Shown piece by piece: positions 31,073-40,831 of a stretch of DNA of 64,000 bases. A model generated the notes under the pieces. The model was given only the letters and a program-made list of their open reading frames with translations, had not been told where the DNA came from and searched no databases. The stretch lies in the NCBI GenBank assembly GCA_027493675.1, contig JAOSKI010000041.1:66246-130245 (forward strand), given 5' to 3'. Both the position numbers and the translations under genes were made by a program. Numbering within the stretch: the first letter of the stretch is position 1; the number at the start of each line of letters is the position of its first letter. The DNA comes from Microthrixaceae bacterium (GTDB taxonomy: Bacteria > Actinomycetota > Acidimicrobiia > Acidimicrobiales > Microtrichaceae).

Positions 31073-32161
31073 TCAGTCGAGCAGAGCCCAGGAGTCGAGG
31101 TCCTCGATGTGAGCCGCATGGCGTTCGGCCATGGCGAGGAACATGTCGTCGCCCGCTTCGGAGCGGCCCACCAGCACCGAGGCGACCACCGCCATGTGCA
31201 GCCCGGCGAAGGCGTTGACGCGGTAGGAGCTCCAGCAGTCCTCGGCGGCGAGCTCGACGCCCTGGGCGACCAGGCCGCTGCGGTAGATCTCCAACAGCTC
31301 GCGCTCGTGGGTGCGGCGGTCCTCGGTGTGAAGCCCCGCGCCGAGGAAGTAGGCCGCGTCGCTGGGCCCGGCTCCGACAGATACCGTCTGCCAGTCGACG
31401 GTGGTCAGCGGTGGGGCGCCGGGGCCGTCACCGAAGAGCATGTTCTCGAGGCGGTAGTCGCCGTGCAGGAGGGTCAGCGGAGCGGTGTCGGTGCACAGCC
31501 ACGCGGCGACCTTGGGCGTGAACCGTTCCGCGGCGTCGGCCGCGCGGTCGCTCAAGCGGTCCGCGTACTGGGTGAGGAACGACGAAACGAGGGCGCCGTA
31601 GATCGATGCGAGTGCCTCCCCGCCGTCCGCGCTGCGACGGGTCAGCCAGTCGTGGGCGTCGAGGTCCGGTGCGTCCCACAGCCCTGCGTGCAACAGCGCG
31701 AGCTGCTCCATCGCCACCGCCGCCTCGTCGACGCTGCACGCTGCGACCTGGTTGCCCTGGCGTGCCGGCCGGACGTCCTCCATGATCACGGCGAACGCTC
31801 CGGTGTCCATGTCGATGTCAGCGAAGTGGCACTGCGGGATCCGCATCCGGACCCGACCGGCCAACTCCTGGAAGAAGCGGATCTCGCGCACGTAGATGCC
31901 GGTCATCAGCCCGGCCTGGCGGCTCGTGGGATCGGTGGAGGCGAACTTGCCCACGACGCTCGACGGGGCGCTGCCCGGTTCGCCGTGGTCACCGGACCAC
32001 CGGAGGTCGAAGCGCACGATGTCGCCCAGCTTGCCGGTGCCGATCCGGGTGTGGTCGAACCCGGTGACAGTCGTATCCCCTGATACCGCGCCCGAGTGGC
32101 GCAGCACCCCGGTCAGCCAGTCGGGTGTTATGCGTTCGAGCTCGGCGCGGAGATCGATCAT
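31073..32161 (-). CDS. Aminoglycoside phosphotransferase/ecdysteroid-kinase-like protein
   Basis: A 362-residue kinase-fold protein without frameshifts. The catalytic loop is LLHGDYRLENMLFGD and the metal-binding segment is TTVDWQTVSVGAGPSD, as in APH enzymes. The glycine loop region is GTGKLGDIVRFDLRW, and VIMEDVRPARQG forms the hinge. Relatives in actinobacteria often sit in lipid or steroid degradation loci and their substrates are unknown; true antibiotic resistance is not implied. It converges on the molybdoenzyme chaperone with 22 bp between stops. Confidence 0.85.
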   Translation of the reverse strand: MIDLRAELERITPDWLTGVLRHSGAVSGDTTVTGFDHTRIGTGKLGDIVRFDLRWSGDHGEPGSAPSSVVGKFASTDPTSRQAGLMTGIYVREIRFFQELAGRVRMRIPQCHFADIDMDTGAFAVIMEDVRPARQGNQVAACSVDEAAVAMEQLALLHAGLWDAPDLDAHDWLTRRSADGGEALASIYGALVSSFLTQYADRLSDRAADAAERFTPKVAAWLCTDTAPLTLLHGDYRLENMLFGDGPGAPPLTTVDWQTVSVGAGPSDAAYFLGAGLHTEDRRTHERELLEIYRSGLVAQGVELAAEDCWSSYRVNAFAGLHMAVVASVLVGRSEAGDDMFLAMAERHAAHIEDLDSWALLD

Positions 32162-32591
32162 CCCGTGATCCTCTCACGGAAGCAGCGAGCCTGCTCGCTA
32201 TACGGGCAGCGGGGAGCCGGTCAGACAGGGCCGTAGATGTCGCCACCCACCCGGTGGTTGCTGATCTGTCCAGGGTTTCGCTTGAAGGGTCGGTTGGTGG
32301 ATCCATGCTTCGGCTGGTGGGCCGGCCGTGCCGGGTGGCTGTGGTGCCTCGAGCAGCCCCACCGAACCCATCGACACACCAGTCACGGCTCGACACAACC
32401 GATCCTCACCCACGACCTGTCCGGCGGTGCCACATGCCGGGGGAGGCCACAACATGGTCCGCGATCGTGTGGGCATACACCTGCGAACGACGCAGCGGCG
32501 GACCCGGGATGGAGGTGTCCTGGTCCACCCTTCCGATCTCGATGAGGGTCCCTGTGTCGCAGAGCCTGGGGATTCAGGACAGCCCGGGGGT
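32162..32591. other. 430-bp gene-poor stretch with possible gene remnant
   Basis: No intact gene is seen. On the minus strand, from about 32575 down to 32410, a stop-to-stop stretch without a start reads like coding sequence (LCDTGTLIEIGRVDQDTS, then AHTIADHVVASPGMWHRR), but I cannot place it in a family. It may be the remains of a degraded gene. The right end holds an 18-base duplication of the 3' end of the adjacent ThDP enzyme gene (TTCAGGACA at 32573 and 32591). Confidence 0.35.
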
Positions 32592-34262
32592 TCAGGACAA
32601 CCCGAAGCTGGCCATGGCCTGGGTGACCGGTGAGTAGATCGCCGGGTCGATGCCCACGTTGATGCATGCGGGCAGGCCGGATTCCAGGGCGCGGTCGATG
32701 GCTCCGGCGCAGCTCGCCGGCGTCATCGACGAACTCGCCGTAGCCGCCGAGCGCGCGGACCATCTCGTGGTACGGCCTGACACCCAGGTCCACGCCGACG
32801 TGCTGGTCGTAGCCGAACATCAGTCCCTGCCCGTGGCGTGACATGCCCCAGGAGCCGTCGTTGCCCACGATGCACACGAAGGGGAGGTTGTGGCGCACCG
32901 CGGTGTCGAACTCCATGGCGTTCAGGCCGAAGGAGCCGTCGCCCTCGAGGAGGAACACCGGTTCGTCGGGCCGTGCGAGCTTGGCCGCCAACGCGAACGG
33001 TATGCCTGTGCCGAGGCACCCGAGGTAGGTGCTGATCGACAGCAGGCGCCCCGGGCCCCGGGCGGTGAAGGCCATGGCGGACCATGTCATGACGTCGCCG
33101 CCGTCGGCGACGAGGGTCGCGTCGGGGCCGGCGATGTCCTCGATGGCGGACACGAGATGGAACGGATGCACGGGCTTGTCCGCTGCGCCGGCGTGGCTTT
33201 CGACGAGCGACGCGCGGTTGCGTTGGGCGGCCTCGCGCAGCTTGTCGCCCCAGGCCGCCCTCGCCGGGGACACACCGCCCTCCCAGCCCCGGGCAAGGGT
33301 CTCGCAGAACACCCGCACGTCGGAGACGAGGTTGTGGGTTCCCGGCAGGTTGCGACCGGTCTCCGCGGGGTCGATGTCGACGCGGATCACGGTCTTGTGG
33401 CGCAGGAACGCGCCGTTCAACAGGGTGAAGCCGATCCGGGCGCCCAGCACCAGCACCACGTCGGCCATGAGCGCCTCGCCGAAGGCGCTGCCGAAGGGCA
33501 GGGTCGCCCCGAAGGACCACTCGTGGGTGTCGGGCAGCACACCCCGGCCTGCGTTGATGGAGAACACCGGAAGCCCGACGGTCTCGGCGAGCTCCCTGAG
33601 CGCGCCGCCGGCGTGCGACCAGTGCCCGCCGCTGCCGACGATGGCGATCGGTCGCTCGGCGGCGGCCAGCGCCGCGGCGGCGGCATCGAGTGCGTCGGGG
33701 TCCGGGGCGGGCGCCGCGGGAGCGACCGCCGCGGTGATCGGGGTGCTCTCGGGGGTGTCCGCGAACATCACGTCGAGGGGCACCTCCAGGTAGGCCGGGC
33801 CGGGTCGTCCGTTGCGTGCCTCGGCGAGTCCCATGGCGGTGTACTCACCCGCGCGGGCGGCGGTGGTGCACACCCGCGCCCACTTGGTGATGGGTCTCAC
33901 CATGTCGAGCTGGTTCAGGTCCTGCAGCGGCCAGGTGTCGGCATGCGCCAGGGGCGCGCACCGCACAGCAGCATCATCGGGCTCAACGACATGTGGGCGT
34001 TCGCGAGGCCCGTGATCGCATCGGAGACACCCGGGCCGGCGGTGACCGCTGCCACGCCCGCCTCACCGGTGGCGAGCGCCCAACCCTCGGCCATGTGCGC
34101 CGCGGCCTGCTCGTGGCGGGTGTCGACGATGCGGATGCCCTCGTTGTGCGCGCCGTAGAGGAGCGAGTCGATGTGACCCCCCTGAAGGCAGAACAGGTTC
34201 TTCACACCCGATGCGGCCAGGGTCCGGGCGACGAGTCGTCCACCGTCGTGCTTGTCGTACAT
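32592..34262 (-). CDS. Thiamine-diphosphate-dependent enzyme (acetolactate synthase/oxalyl-CoA decarboxylase-like), frameshifted
   Basis: About 555 residues in the usual three-domain ThDP layout. The N-terminal PYR domain has FCLQGGHIDSLLYGAH and the catalytic Glu in RHEQAAAHMAEGWA. The central domain has GSGGHWSHAGGALREL. The C-terminal PP domain has the metal/ThDP motif EGDGSFGLNAMEFDTA...VGNDGSW. It cannot be assigned to acetolactate synthase, oxalyl-CoA decarboxylase or hydroxyacyl-CoA lyase by eye. Frame changes lie near 33955 and 32710. The end is CINVGIDPAIYSPVTQAMAS. It is divergent from the second molybdoenzyme by under 100 bp and may share its regulation. Confidence 0.82.
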
Positions 34263-34287
34263 GTGCTGCTCCGATCCGTCGGTCGCG

Positions 34288-34314
34288 AGATTGGCTACGC
34301 TCGTTGCCAAATCT
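34288..34314. promoter_or_regulatory. Operator-like palindrome in divergent promoter
   Basis: AGATTGGC and GCCAAATCT flank ten bases (arms match except for one extra A) midway between the ThDP enzyme and the short ORF at 34359. Its core TTGGC-N10-GCC recurs at 25466-25483 before the first molybdoenzyme operon. TGTGATA directly follows and could be a -10 hexamer. Confidence 0.45.
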
Positions 34315-34358
34315 GTGATAGGGAACGTAGCAGACCGGCAGCACGGGGGAACCTGACG

Positions 34359-34487
34359 ATGACAGATGTGATCGTGGACGACACGACCGGGGTGGGGGCC
34401 ATCGGCGACACCTCGGGGGCGACAGCGCACCGGATGGCGGCGCTGCTCCGGGCCAGGGCGAGCAGGCCGGGGGTGACGCAGCGGTGA
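34359..34487 (+). CDS. Short ORF coupled to the second molybdoenzyme
   Basis: A 42-residue ORF: MTDVIVDDTTGVGAIGDTSG, then ATAHRMAALLRARASRPGVT. It has an acidic, Gly/Thr-rich first half and a basic, helical second half. No family is recognised and no signal peptide is seen. Its TGA overlaps the GTG of the alpha subunit (GTGA at 34484-34487), so the two are translationally coupled. Its position parallels the 59-residue ORF before the first alpha subunit, although the sequences are not alike. A start at 34359 is supported by GGGGGAA eight bases upstream. Confidence 0.5.
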   Translation: MTDVIVDDTTGVGAIGDTSGATAHRMAALLRARASRPGVTQR

Positions 34488-37222
34488 GCGAGGACCGCTA
34501 CCGGCACCGGTTCGCCTACGACCGGGTCACCTGGGGATCGCACTGCGCCAACTGCATCGCCACGTGCTCCTACCGGGTCTACTCCGGTGACGGCAGGGTG
34601 CGCTTCGAGGAGCAGTCGGGCGCCTTCCCCAGGTCGACCCGGGGTGCCGGACCGCAACCCGATGGGCTGTCAGAAGGGAGCGGCGTGGAGTGCCCAGATC
34701 GACTCGGAGGACCGCGTGCTGCATCCACTGCGGCGCACGGGGGAGCGAGGCTCGGGACAGTGGGAGCGCATCTCCTGGGACGAGGCCAACGACATCGTCG
34801 CCGACGCGATCCTCGATGCGATAGAGGAGTCCGGTCCCGAGGCGGTGATAGTGGACGAGGGCCCCGAGGGCGGCATGTTGACCATCGGTGGCTACCTGCG
34901 CTTCGCGAACACCATCGGCGCGGTGTCGATGGACGGCAACGCCACGGTCAACGACGTGCCCGCCGGACACATCCTCACCTTCGGCTCCATGGCGGTGGGG
35001 TCATCAGCGGAGGACACCTTCAACTCCGAGCTGGTGTTCGTCTGGCACACCAACCCCGCCTACACCCGCATCCCGGTGTTCCACTACCTGACCGAGGCGC
35101 GCTACCACGGGGCGGAGATCGTGCTGATCGCACCCGACTTCAGCCCGTCGGCACCGCACGCCGACTACTTCGTGCCCGTGGTGCCCGGCGGCGACGCCGC
35201 CCTGGGGCTCGCCATGTGCCAGGTGATCGCGCAGGAGGGCCTCGTCGACGAGGAGTTCGTGCGCACCCAGACCGACCTGTCGCTGCTGGTGCGCACCGAC
35301 ACCGGCGAGCTGCTGCGCGAGAGCCACATGAAGACCGGGGGTCGCGACAACCGCTTCTTCGTGTGGGACCCGGGCACCTCCAGCGTGCACCTCGCAGCCG
35401 ACGACCGGCTCGGGTTCGACTTCGAAGCACCCCTGACCGGCTGCTTCACCGTGGAGCTCGCCGCGGGCGAACCCGTCGAGGTGACCCCCGCCTACCAGCT
35501 GCTCGTCGAACGCCTGGCGGACTTCACCCCGGAGGCAGCGAGTCCGCACTGCGGGGTGCACCCCGAGGTGATCAGGACCCTCGCGCGCAAGGCCGCCACC
35601 AGGCGGACGAAGATCTGGGAGGGCTTCGACACCGCCAAGCACTACCACGGCGACCTCATGGAGCGGGCCATGGACCTGCTGTTGGCGATGACCGGCAACT
35701 GGGGACGCTCCGGCAGGGGACTCGACACGCTCGTGGGTTGGCCGTTCGAGGGCGCCTACCTGATCGAGATGAAGGACCCGCCGGGATCGAGGCGGCCGAC
35801 GAGCTGCACGGTCGGGTCAAGGGCGTCACCGACATGCTCGCGACCAGCGTCGACGACGACGGGTTCAAGCGCTATCCCGCGATGGCCTTCCAGCAGTTCA
35901 TGCACCTGGCGGCGATCCAGGCGTCGAGCACGCCGCCGTTCTTCTTCTGGTGGAACCACTGCGGCTACCAGGAGATATTCGAACGGGCGGACTGGGGGCG
36001 AGCCCGCGGCCGTTCCGCGAGTACGTCGAGGAGATCCAGGCCGAATGGGGCCCGCTCGTGCGTCCGGGCCCTGAACAGGTTCCCCGGGTGCTGATCGAGG
36101 CCGGCACCAACGCCCTGCGGCGGACCAGGGGAGGAGGACGCACCCTGTTGGCGCAGCTGTGGCCGAAGCTCGACCTGATCGTGTCGGTGGACAACCGGAT
36201 CAACGGCGCGGGCATGCACTCGGACCTGATCCTGCCCGCAGCGCACGAGGCCGAGCGGGTGAACGTGCAGTACCCGGTCAGCCACACCGTGGAGATGGTG
36301 TTCTCCGACAAGGCGGTCGAGCCGGCCGGGGGAGGCCCGCAGCGACTGGCAGATCTTCGCAGGGATCTGTGCCGCGATCGCGCGGCGCGCCGAGCAGCGC
36401 GGCATGGGGGATCGCAAGGTCGGGCGCGCGCGGCACCGCCGTCTGGCGGATGCCTACAGGTCGTTCACCCTCGACGGCGCGCTCGCCACCGACGAGGCGA
36501 TGGTCGACGAGCTGGTGCGCGACACCGCGCTGAGCGGTGTGGTGGCCGAGGACGCGTCGCTCGCGAAGATGCGCACCGTGGGGTGGGAGCCGATCACCGG
36601 CAACGGGGCGTTCCCGAGCGGTCAGGTCTTCGGCGGTCCGTTCAGAGCCGACGAGATCTTCATCGCCAACAGCTGGCGTGTCGAGCGCAACGTGGTGTAC
36701 CCGACGCTCACGGGTCGTGCCACGTTCTACGTGGACCACCCCTGGTTCATCGAGGCGGGCGAGCAGCTACCCACCCACAAGCCTGCTCCCGGCACCGGCG
36801 GGGCGGACCGCGAGTTCGTGCTCACCGGCGGTCATCCACGCTGGAGCATCCACGCGTGCAACGCCACCAACCCGGTGATCCTGCAGACCACCCGCGGTCA
36901 TCCGACGCTCGTGGTGAACAGCGCCGTGGCCGCCGCCAAGGGCATCGACGACGACGCCCGGGTACGGGTGTTCAACGACCTCGGGTCCTTCTCGGTGCAG
37001 GCCCGGCTGTCGCCCACGGTCCGCCCCGGCCAGGTCATCCTCTACTCCTCGTGGGAGCCCTACGGGTTCGAGCAGTGGGCGGACGCCACCCAGGTCGAGG
37101 CCGGGATGGTGAAGTGGTTGCACCTGGTCACCGGGTGGGGCCACCTGCGCTACACGCCGTTCCAGTGGCAGCCGGCGCCCTTCGACCGCCTCACCCGGGT
37201 CGACATCGAGGCCGACGGTTGA
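34484..37222 (+). CDS. Second type II DMSO-reductase-like molybdopterin oxidoreductase alpha subunit, frameshifted, no beta partner
   Basis: About 910 residues. The N-terminal Fe-S motif is HCANCIATC with the last Cys 34 residues later in NPMGC, the same spacing as the first enzyme but with three rather than four residues after His. AEDTFNSELVFVWHTNP aligns with the molybdenum-Asp segment of the first alpha, followed by YLTEARYHGAEIVLIAPDFS. The C-terminal cofactor domain begins FVLTGGHPRWSIHACNATNP. There is no Tat signal. Frame changes lie near 34635, 35790, 35995 and 36330. No Fe-S, heme or chaperone gene follows, so it must use shared or distant partners. The neighbours are a ThDP enzyme, an SDR and an epoxide hydrolase-like protein. 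Confidence 0.83.
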
Positions 37223-37280
37223 CCGGCGCGCCTGCATTCGCGCTCTGCGCCCGGCGCATCGGCGCCTGGGTCGTCGGTGC

Positions 37281-38186
37281 CTAGACCATGGTCTGGCCCG
37301 CGCTCACGTTGAGCGCCTCGCCGGTCACGCCTGCGGCGTCGTCGGAGAGCAGCCAGCAGATGGCCGCCGCGATCTCCTCGGCACTCTGAAGGCGGCCGAG
37401 GGGGATCTCGCGCTGGAGGAACTTCCCAAGGCCCTCCTCACCGCCGAGCATCGTCGTGAGCATGCCGTTGGGGTTGGTGAGATCGGTGTCGACGGTGCCG
37501 GGGCACACCGCGTTCACCGAGATGCCCGCCGGACCGAGCTCGAGGGCCATGGCCTGGGTGAGCAGGATGATCGCCGACTTCGCCGCGCAGTAGGCGCCGA
37601 GCATCGGGAACGCGCGCTTGCCGGCCTGGCTGGAGACGTTGCAGATGCGCCCGCCTACACCCAGCTCCGACATGCGGGAGGCGCACGCCTTCGACACCAG
37701 CCAGGTGCCCACCACGTTCACCTCCAGCACCTTGCGGAACTCCGCCTCGGGCAGCGAGATCAGCGGGCCGAGGCCGAAGCCGATGCCGCTGCCACCGGCC
37801 ACGTTGGCCACGACGGTGACGGTGCCCAACGCCTCTTCGGCCTGTGCCACCGCCGCCTCGACCTGCTCCGCCACCGAGATGTCCGCGCGCAGGCCCACGG
37901 CGCGTCTGCCCATCCCCTCGATCGTGTCCACCAGATCGTCGAGGTCGTCGGCCGAGGCCACGCCGTGCGCGGAGCGTCGGGGTAGGGCCGGGCGATGTCC
38001 AGGCACGCCACGTCGGCCCCTTCGGCGGCCAGGCGCACAGCAGTGGCACGACCTATGCCGCGGGGGCGTGCCGCGCCGGTGACCAGCGCGACCCTGCCTT
38101 CGAAGCGCCCCGTGCCCTCGAAGGCCGTGCCTCGAAGTGGCCCGGTCCCGTGGTGTAGGGGTTGGCCGTGTGGTCGGGGTGGTCAT
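37281..38186 (-). CDS. Short-chain dehydrogenase/reductase, frameshifted near the N-terminus
   Basis: About 300 residues, classical SDR. The cofactor motif is [16 protein letters not shown] (in an offset frame), then NVAGG, the catalytic Ser in [10 protein letters not shown] and YCAAK with the Tyr-x3-Lys pair, and [18 protein letters not shown] near the C-terminus. It would interconvert a secondary alcohol and ketone with NAD(P)H. The start at 38186 has an excellent GGAGGA six bases upstream and overlaps the end of the epoxide hydrolase gene. The frame changes near 38130 and 37985. It converges on the second molybdoenzyme gene with 58 bp between the two stops. Confidence 0.85.
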   Translation of the reverse strand: MTTPTTRPTPTPRDRATSRHGLRGHGALRRQGRAGHRRGTPPRHRSCHCCAPGRRRGRRGVPGHRPALPRRSAHGVASADDLDDLVDTIEGMGRRAVGLRADISVAEQVEAAVAQAEEALGTVTVVANVAGGSGIGFGLGPLISLPEAEFRKVLEVNVVGTWLVSKACASRMSELGVGGRICNVSSQAGKRAFPMLGAYCAAKSAIILLTQAMALELGPAGISVNAVCPGTVDTDLTNPNGMLTTMLGGEEGLGKFLQREIPLGRLQSAEEIAAAICWLLSDDAAGVTGEALNVSAGQTMV

Positions 38187-38187
38187 C

Positions 38188-39207
38188 GTGATCCTCCGCC
38201 GGTGCGCCGGGTGCTGTGCCGTGGGACCCGTCGAGCTCCGAGAGGAACCCGATCAGCGCCTCGTTGACCGCCTCGGGGGCCTCCTGCTGCACCCAGTGCC
38301 CGGCTCCGTCGATCAACACGTCGCCGCGGTGGTCGTCGAGGAACGGTTCGCCGATCATCGGCGGGCTCATCAGCAGCACCGGGTCGGCGCGGCCGGCGAT
38401 GAACAGCGACGGCACGCTCACGTGGCTGTCGGCCAGATGGCCGGTGAGCTCCCAGTTGCGGTCGAAGTTGCGGTACCAGTTGATGCCGCCGGTGAACCCG
38501 GTGCGCCGGTACACCTGCACGTAGTGGTCGAGCTCGGTCTGGCTGAGCCAGGCGGGCAGGTGATCCGGTTCGGGGAGCCGCTCCACGAAGCCCCGGCCGT
38601 CGCCTGCCATCACCGAGGCGAGATCCTCAGCCGATGGCACCGGGGACCCCGAGGGGCTGAGCCCTGCGAGCATGCGCCTCAGGGTGGTGGCCGGATCCGC
38701 TCCGAGGTCGGCGTCGGCGACCCCCGGTTCCTGGAAGTACAGGATGTAGAAGAACGAGTCGCCGACCATGTTGCGCATCAACTCCGTGGGCGGGATCCCC
38801 GGGCGCGGCATGAAGGGCACGCTCATGCCGACCACCGCCCGCACACGCTCGGGTGCGATCAGCGCCAGGTTCCACACCACCATGGATCCCCAGTCGTGAC
38901 CTACGAACACGGCGGTGTCCGCCCCGAGCGAGTCGAGCAGCCCGGTCAGGTCGCCACAGAGGTGCACGATGTCGTAGGAGTCGACTGCTTCGGGCCGGCT
39001 CGAGTCGCCGTAGCCGCGCTGGTCGGGTGCGACCACCCGGTAGCCGGCCTCGACCAGGGCCGGAACCTGGTGACGCCACGAGTACGCGAGCTCCGGGAAG
39101 CCGTGCGCGAGCACCACCAAGGGGGCGTCCTCGTCGCCGGCGTCGTGCACCTGCAGGCTGATCCCGTTGGTGGCGATGCTGCGGACGCGTGCTTCGTGGG
39201 TGCTCAT
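38188..39207 (-). CDS. Epoxide hydrolase-like alpha/beta hydrolase
   Basis: About 335 residues. It shows the oxyanion motif LAHGFPELAYSWRHQ, the nucleophile Asp in VFVGHDWGSMVVW, a cap region with FYILYFQEPG and GGINWYRNF (tyrosines expected to activate the epoxide), and the catalytic His in DGAGHWVQQEAPE. These are marks of soluble epoxide hydrolases rather than haloalkane dehalogenases. The frame stays open to 38053, inside the SDR gene, but family length and the GGAGGA of the SDR suggest it really ends near 38188, with an ATGA overlap after a small indel. It forms a two-gene operon with the SDR. Confidence 0.85.
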
Positions 39208-39277
39208 GTGCCCTCGCGGTTCTGGGACTGTCGGCTGATGCGGGCCGGCCGCACGGTGTGCACGGCCGGTCAGGTTT

Positions 39278-39293
39278 GGAAACGGACGTTACC
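39278..39293. promoter_or_regulatory. Putative TetR operator
   Basis: GGAAACGGACGTTACC is a near-palindrome (six of eight positions pair) in the 190-bp gap between the epoxide hydrolase gene and the TetR gene, which are divergent. TetR repressors usually bind such elements at their own divergent promoter. The position is suggestive; binding is not shown. Confidence 0.4.
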
Positions 39294-39396
39294 AGAGGGC
39301 GGGATGGTACGGTTCGGCTCCTTGGCGGATCGACCGACTGCGGACAACGCACCCATCGACAAGCCGACGACGCGCAGGCCTTCGCGTTGGGCGGGC

Positions 39397-40174
39397 ATGT
39401 CCCAACACGACCGCAGGGCCGAGCGACGCGACCTCCTGCTCGACACGGCGCTCGAGCTGCTGGCCACCGAGGGCTTCGGCGCCACGTCGGTGCGCGCCGT
39501 CTGCGCGGGTGCCGAGCTCAACCCGCGCTACTTCTACGAGAGCTTCGAGACGCTCGACGACCTGCTCGTCGCGGTCTACGACCGGGTCGTGGACGACCTG
39601 ACCGCCGCGGTCACCGCAGCAGTGCTCGCAGGCCCACCGGAGTTGCGGTCCCAGATGCACAACGCGATCGCGACGATCCTCGACTTCGTCGTGGAGGATC
39701 CCAGGCGTGGCCGGATCCTCTACCAGGTGGCCCCTGGGGAACGAGGCCTTGAACCGCCGCCGCCTCGAGACCGGGCGGCGGCTGGTGGAGCTGATCGAAC
39801 GTGACGCCACCTCACGTGTCGATGCGGTCCCCGGCGAGCAGATCGGCCGCATCGGTGCGGCGATACTCGTGGGCGGCTTCGGCGAACTGCTGGCGGAGTG
39901 GCTGGCGGGTCGCATCGAGGTGGGGCGCGACCAGCTCGCGCAGGATGCCACTACGTTGTTCCTGGGCTTGGCCGAGTCCGCCTACGGCATCGTGAGCACC
40001 CGTGGCGCGCAGCCTGGGAAGTTGACGGCAGCCTGGGAGTCGAGCGGTCGACCAGCGGGCAGCGTCACAGCGCCCCATGCCGCGGAAGCTCCAGGCGGTG
40101 CGCCCCCAGCAGCTCCGGGTCCCCAAGCAGCTCCAAGGTGGGTCCGTCGGCCACGACGCGGCCGTCGCTCATGA
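39397..40174 (+). CDS. TetR-family transcriptional regulator, frameshifted
   Basis: About 230-255 residues. The N-terminal HTH reads LLLDTALELLATEGFGATSV, then RAVCAGAELNPRYFYESFET. The C-terminal ligand domain continues as GNEALNRRRLETGRRLVELI after a frame change near 39735, where one extra G sits in CCTGGGG. The start at 39397 gives MSQHDRRAERRD; an upstream ATG at 39304 is in frame but adds 31 unusual residues. The frame as read overlaps the convergent cbiO gene by about 110 bases, so the true stop is probably earlier. It likely represses the divergent hydrolase/SDR pair. Confidence 0.83.
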
Positions 40175-40798
40175 TCACCGAACGCTCGCACAGCTCGGCC
40201 GCGTAGAGCAGGTCGTGGGTGACGATCAACGTCGTGAGCCCGAGGCCGACCACGACATCGGCGAGCTCCCGGCGGGCGAAGGGATCGAGGTTGGCCGAGG
40301 GCTCGTCGAACACCACCAGGCTCGGGTGCATGGCCAGCACGGTCGCCAGCGCGACACGCCGCCGCTGGCCGGCGCTCAGGTGATGCGGCGGACGGTCGCA
40401 CACGGCGCCCATCCCGACCGCCTCCAGGGCCTCCTGCACCCGCAGGTCCAGCTCGTCGCCCGCAAGCCCCATGTTGGCCGGCCCGAAGGCCACGTCCTGG
40501 CGCACCGTCGGCATGAACAACTGGTCATCGGGATCCTGGAACACCACTCCCACCCGACGACGGATCTCCGAGAGGTTCTCCCGGGCCACCGTCATGCCTT
40601 CGACGACCACCTCCCCCTCGGTGGCACACAGGATGCCGTTGAGGTGCAGCACCAGCGTCGTCTTGCCTGCCCTGTTGGGACCCAGCACGGCCACACGCTC
40701 GCCGGTGCGGACCGACAGGTCGACGCCGTCGAGCGCGGCGCGGCCGTCGGGGGTAGCGGGTAGCGCAACCCGTGGATCTCGAGCGCCGGCACGGTCAT
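40065..40798 (-). CDS. cbiO: Cobalt/nickel ECF transporter ATPase CbiO, frameshifted
   Basis: About 245 residues. Walker A is GPNRAGKTT (Arg where Gly is usual), the Q-loop is FQDPDDQLFMPTV, the signature is LSAGQRRRVALATVLAM, and Walker B is SLVVFDEPSANLDP. FQDPDDQLF is characteristic of ECF-type CbiO ATPases. The N-terminal MTVPALEIHGLRYP is in an offset frame; the shift is near 40745. It is the last gene of a leftward cbiM-cbiN-like-cbiQ-cbiO operon that imports cobalt or nickel. The Arg in the P-loop should be checked before reading function into it. Confidence 0.88.
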
Positions 40799-40831
40799 GG
40801 CACGGTCACCGCACAGCCACAGCGGGTCGTC

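Noticed and set aside
31073..32161. Aminoglycoside resistance gene
   Set aside because: The kinase fold is real, but the length and hinge resemble the large uncharacterised phosphotransferase groups common in actinobacteria; no evidence for antibiotic substrates.
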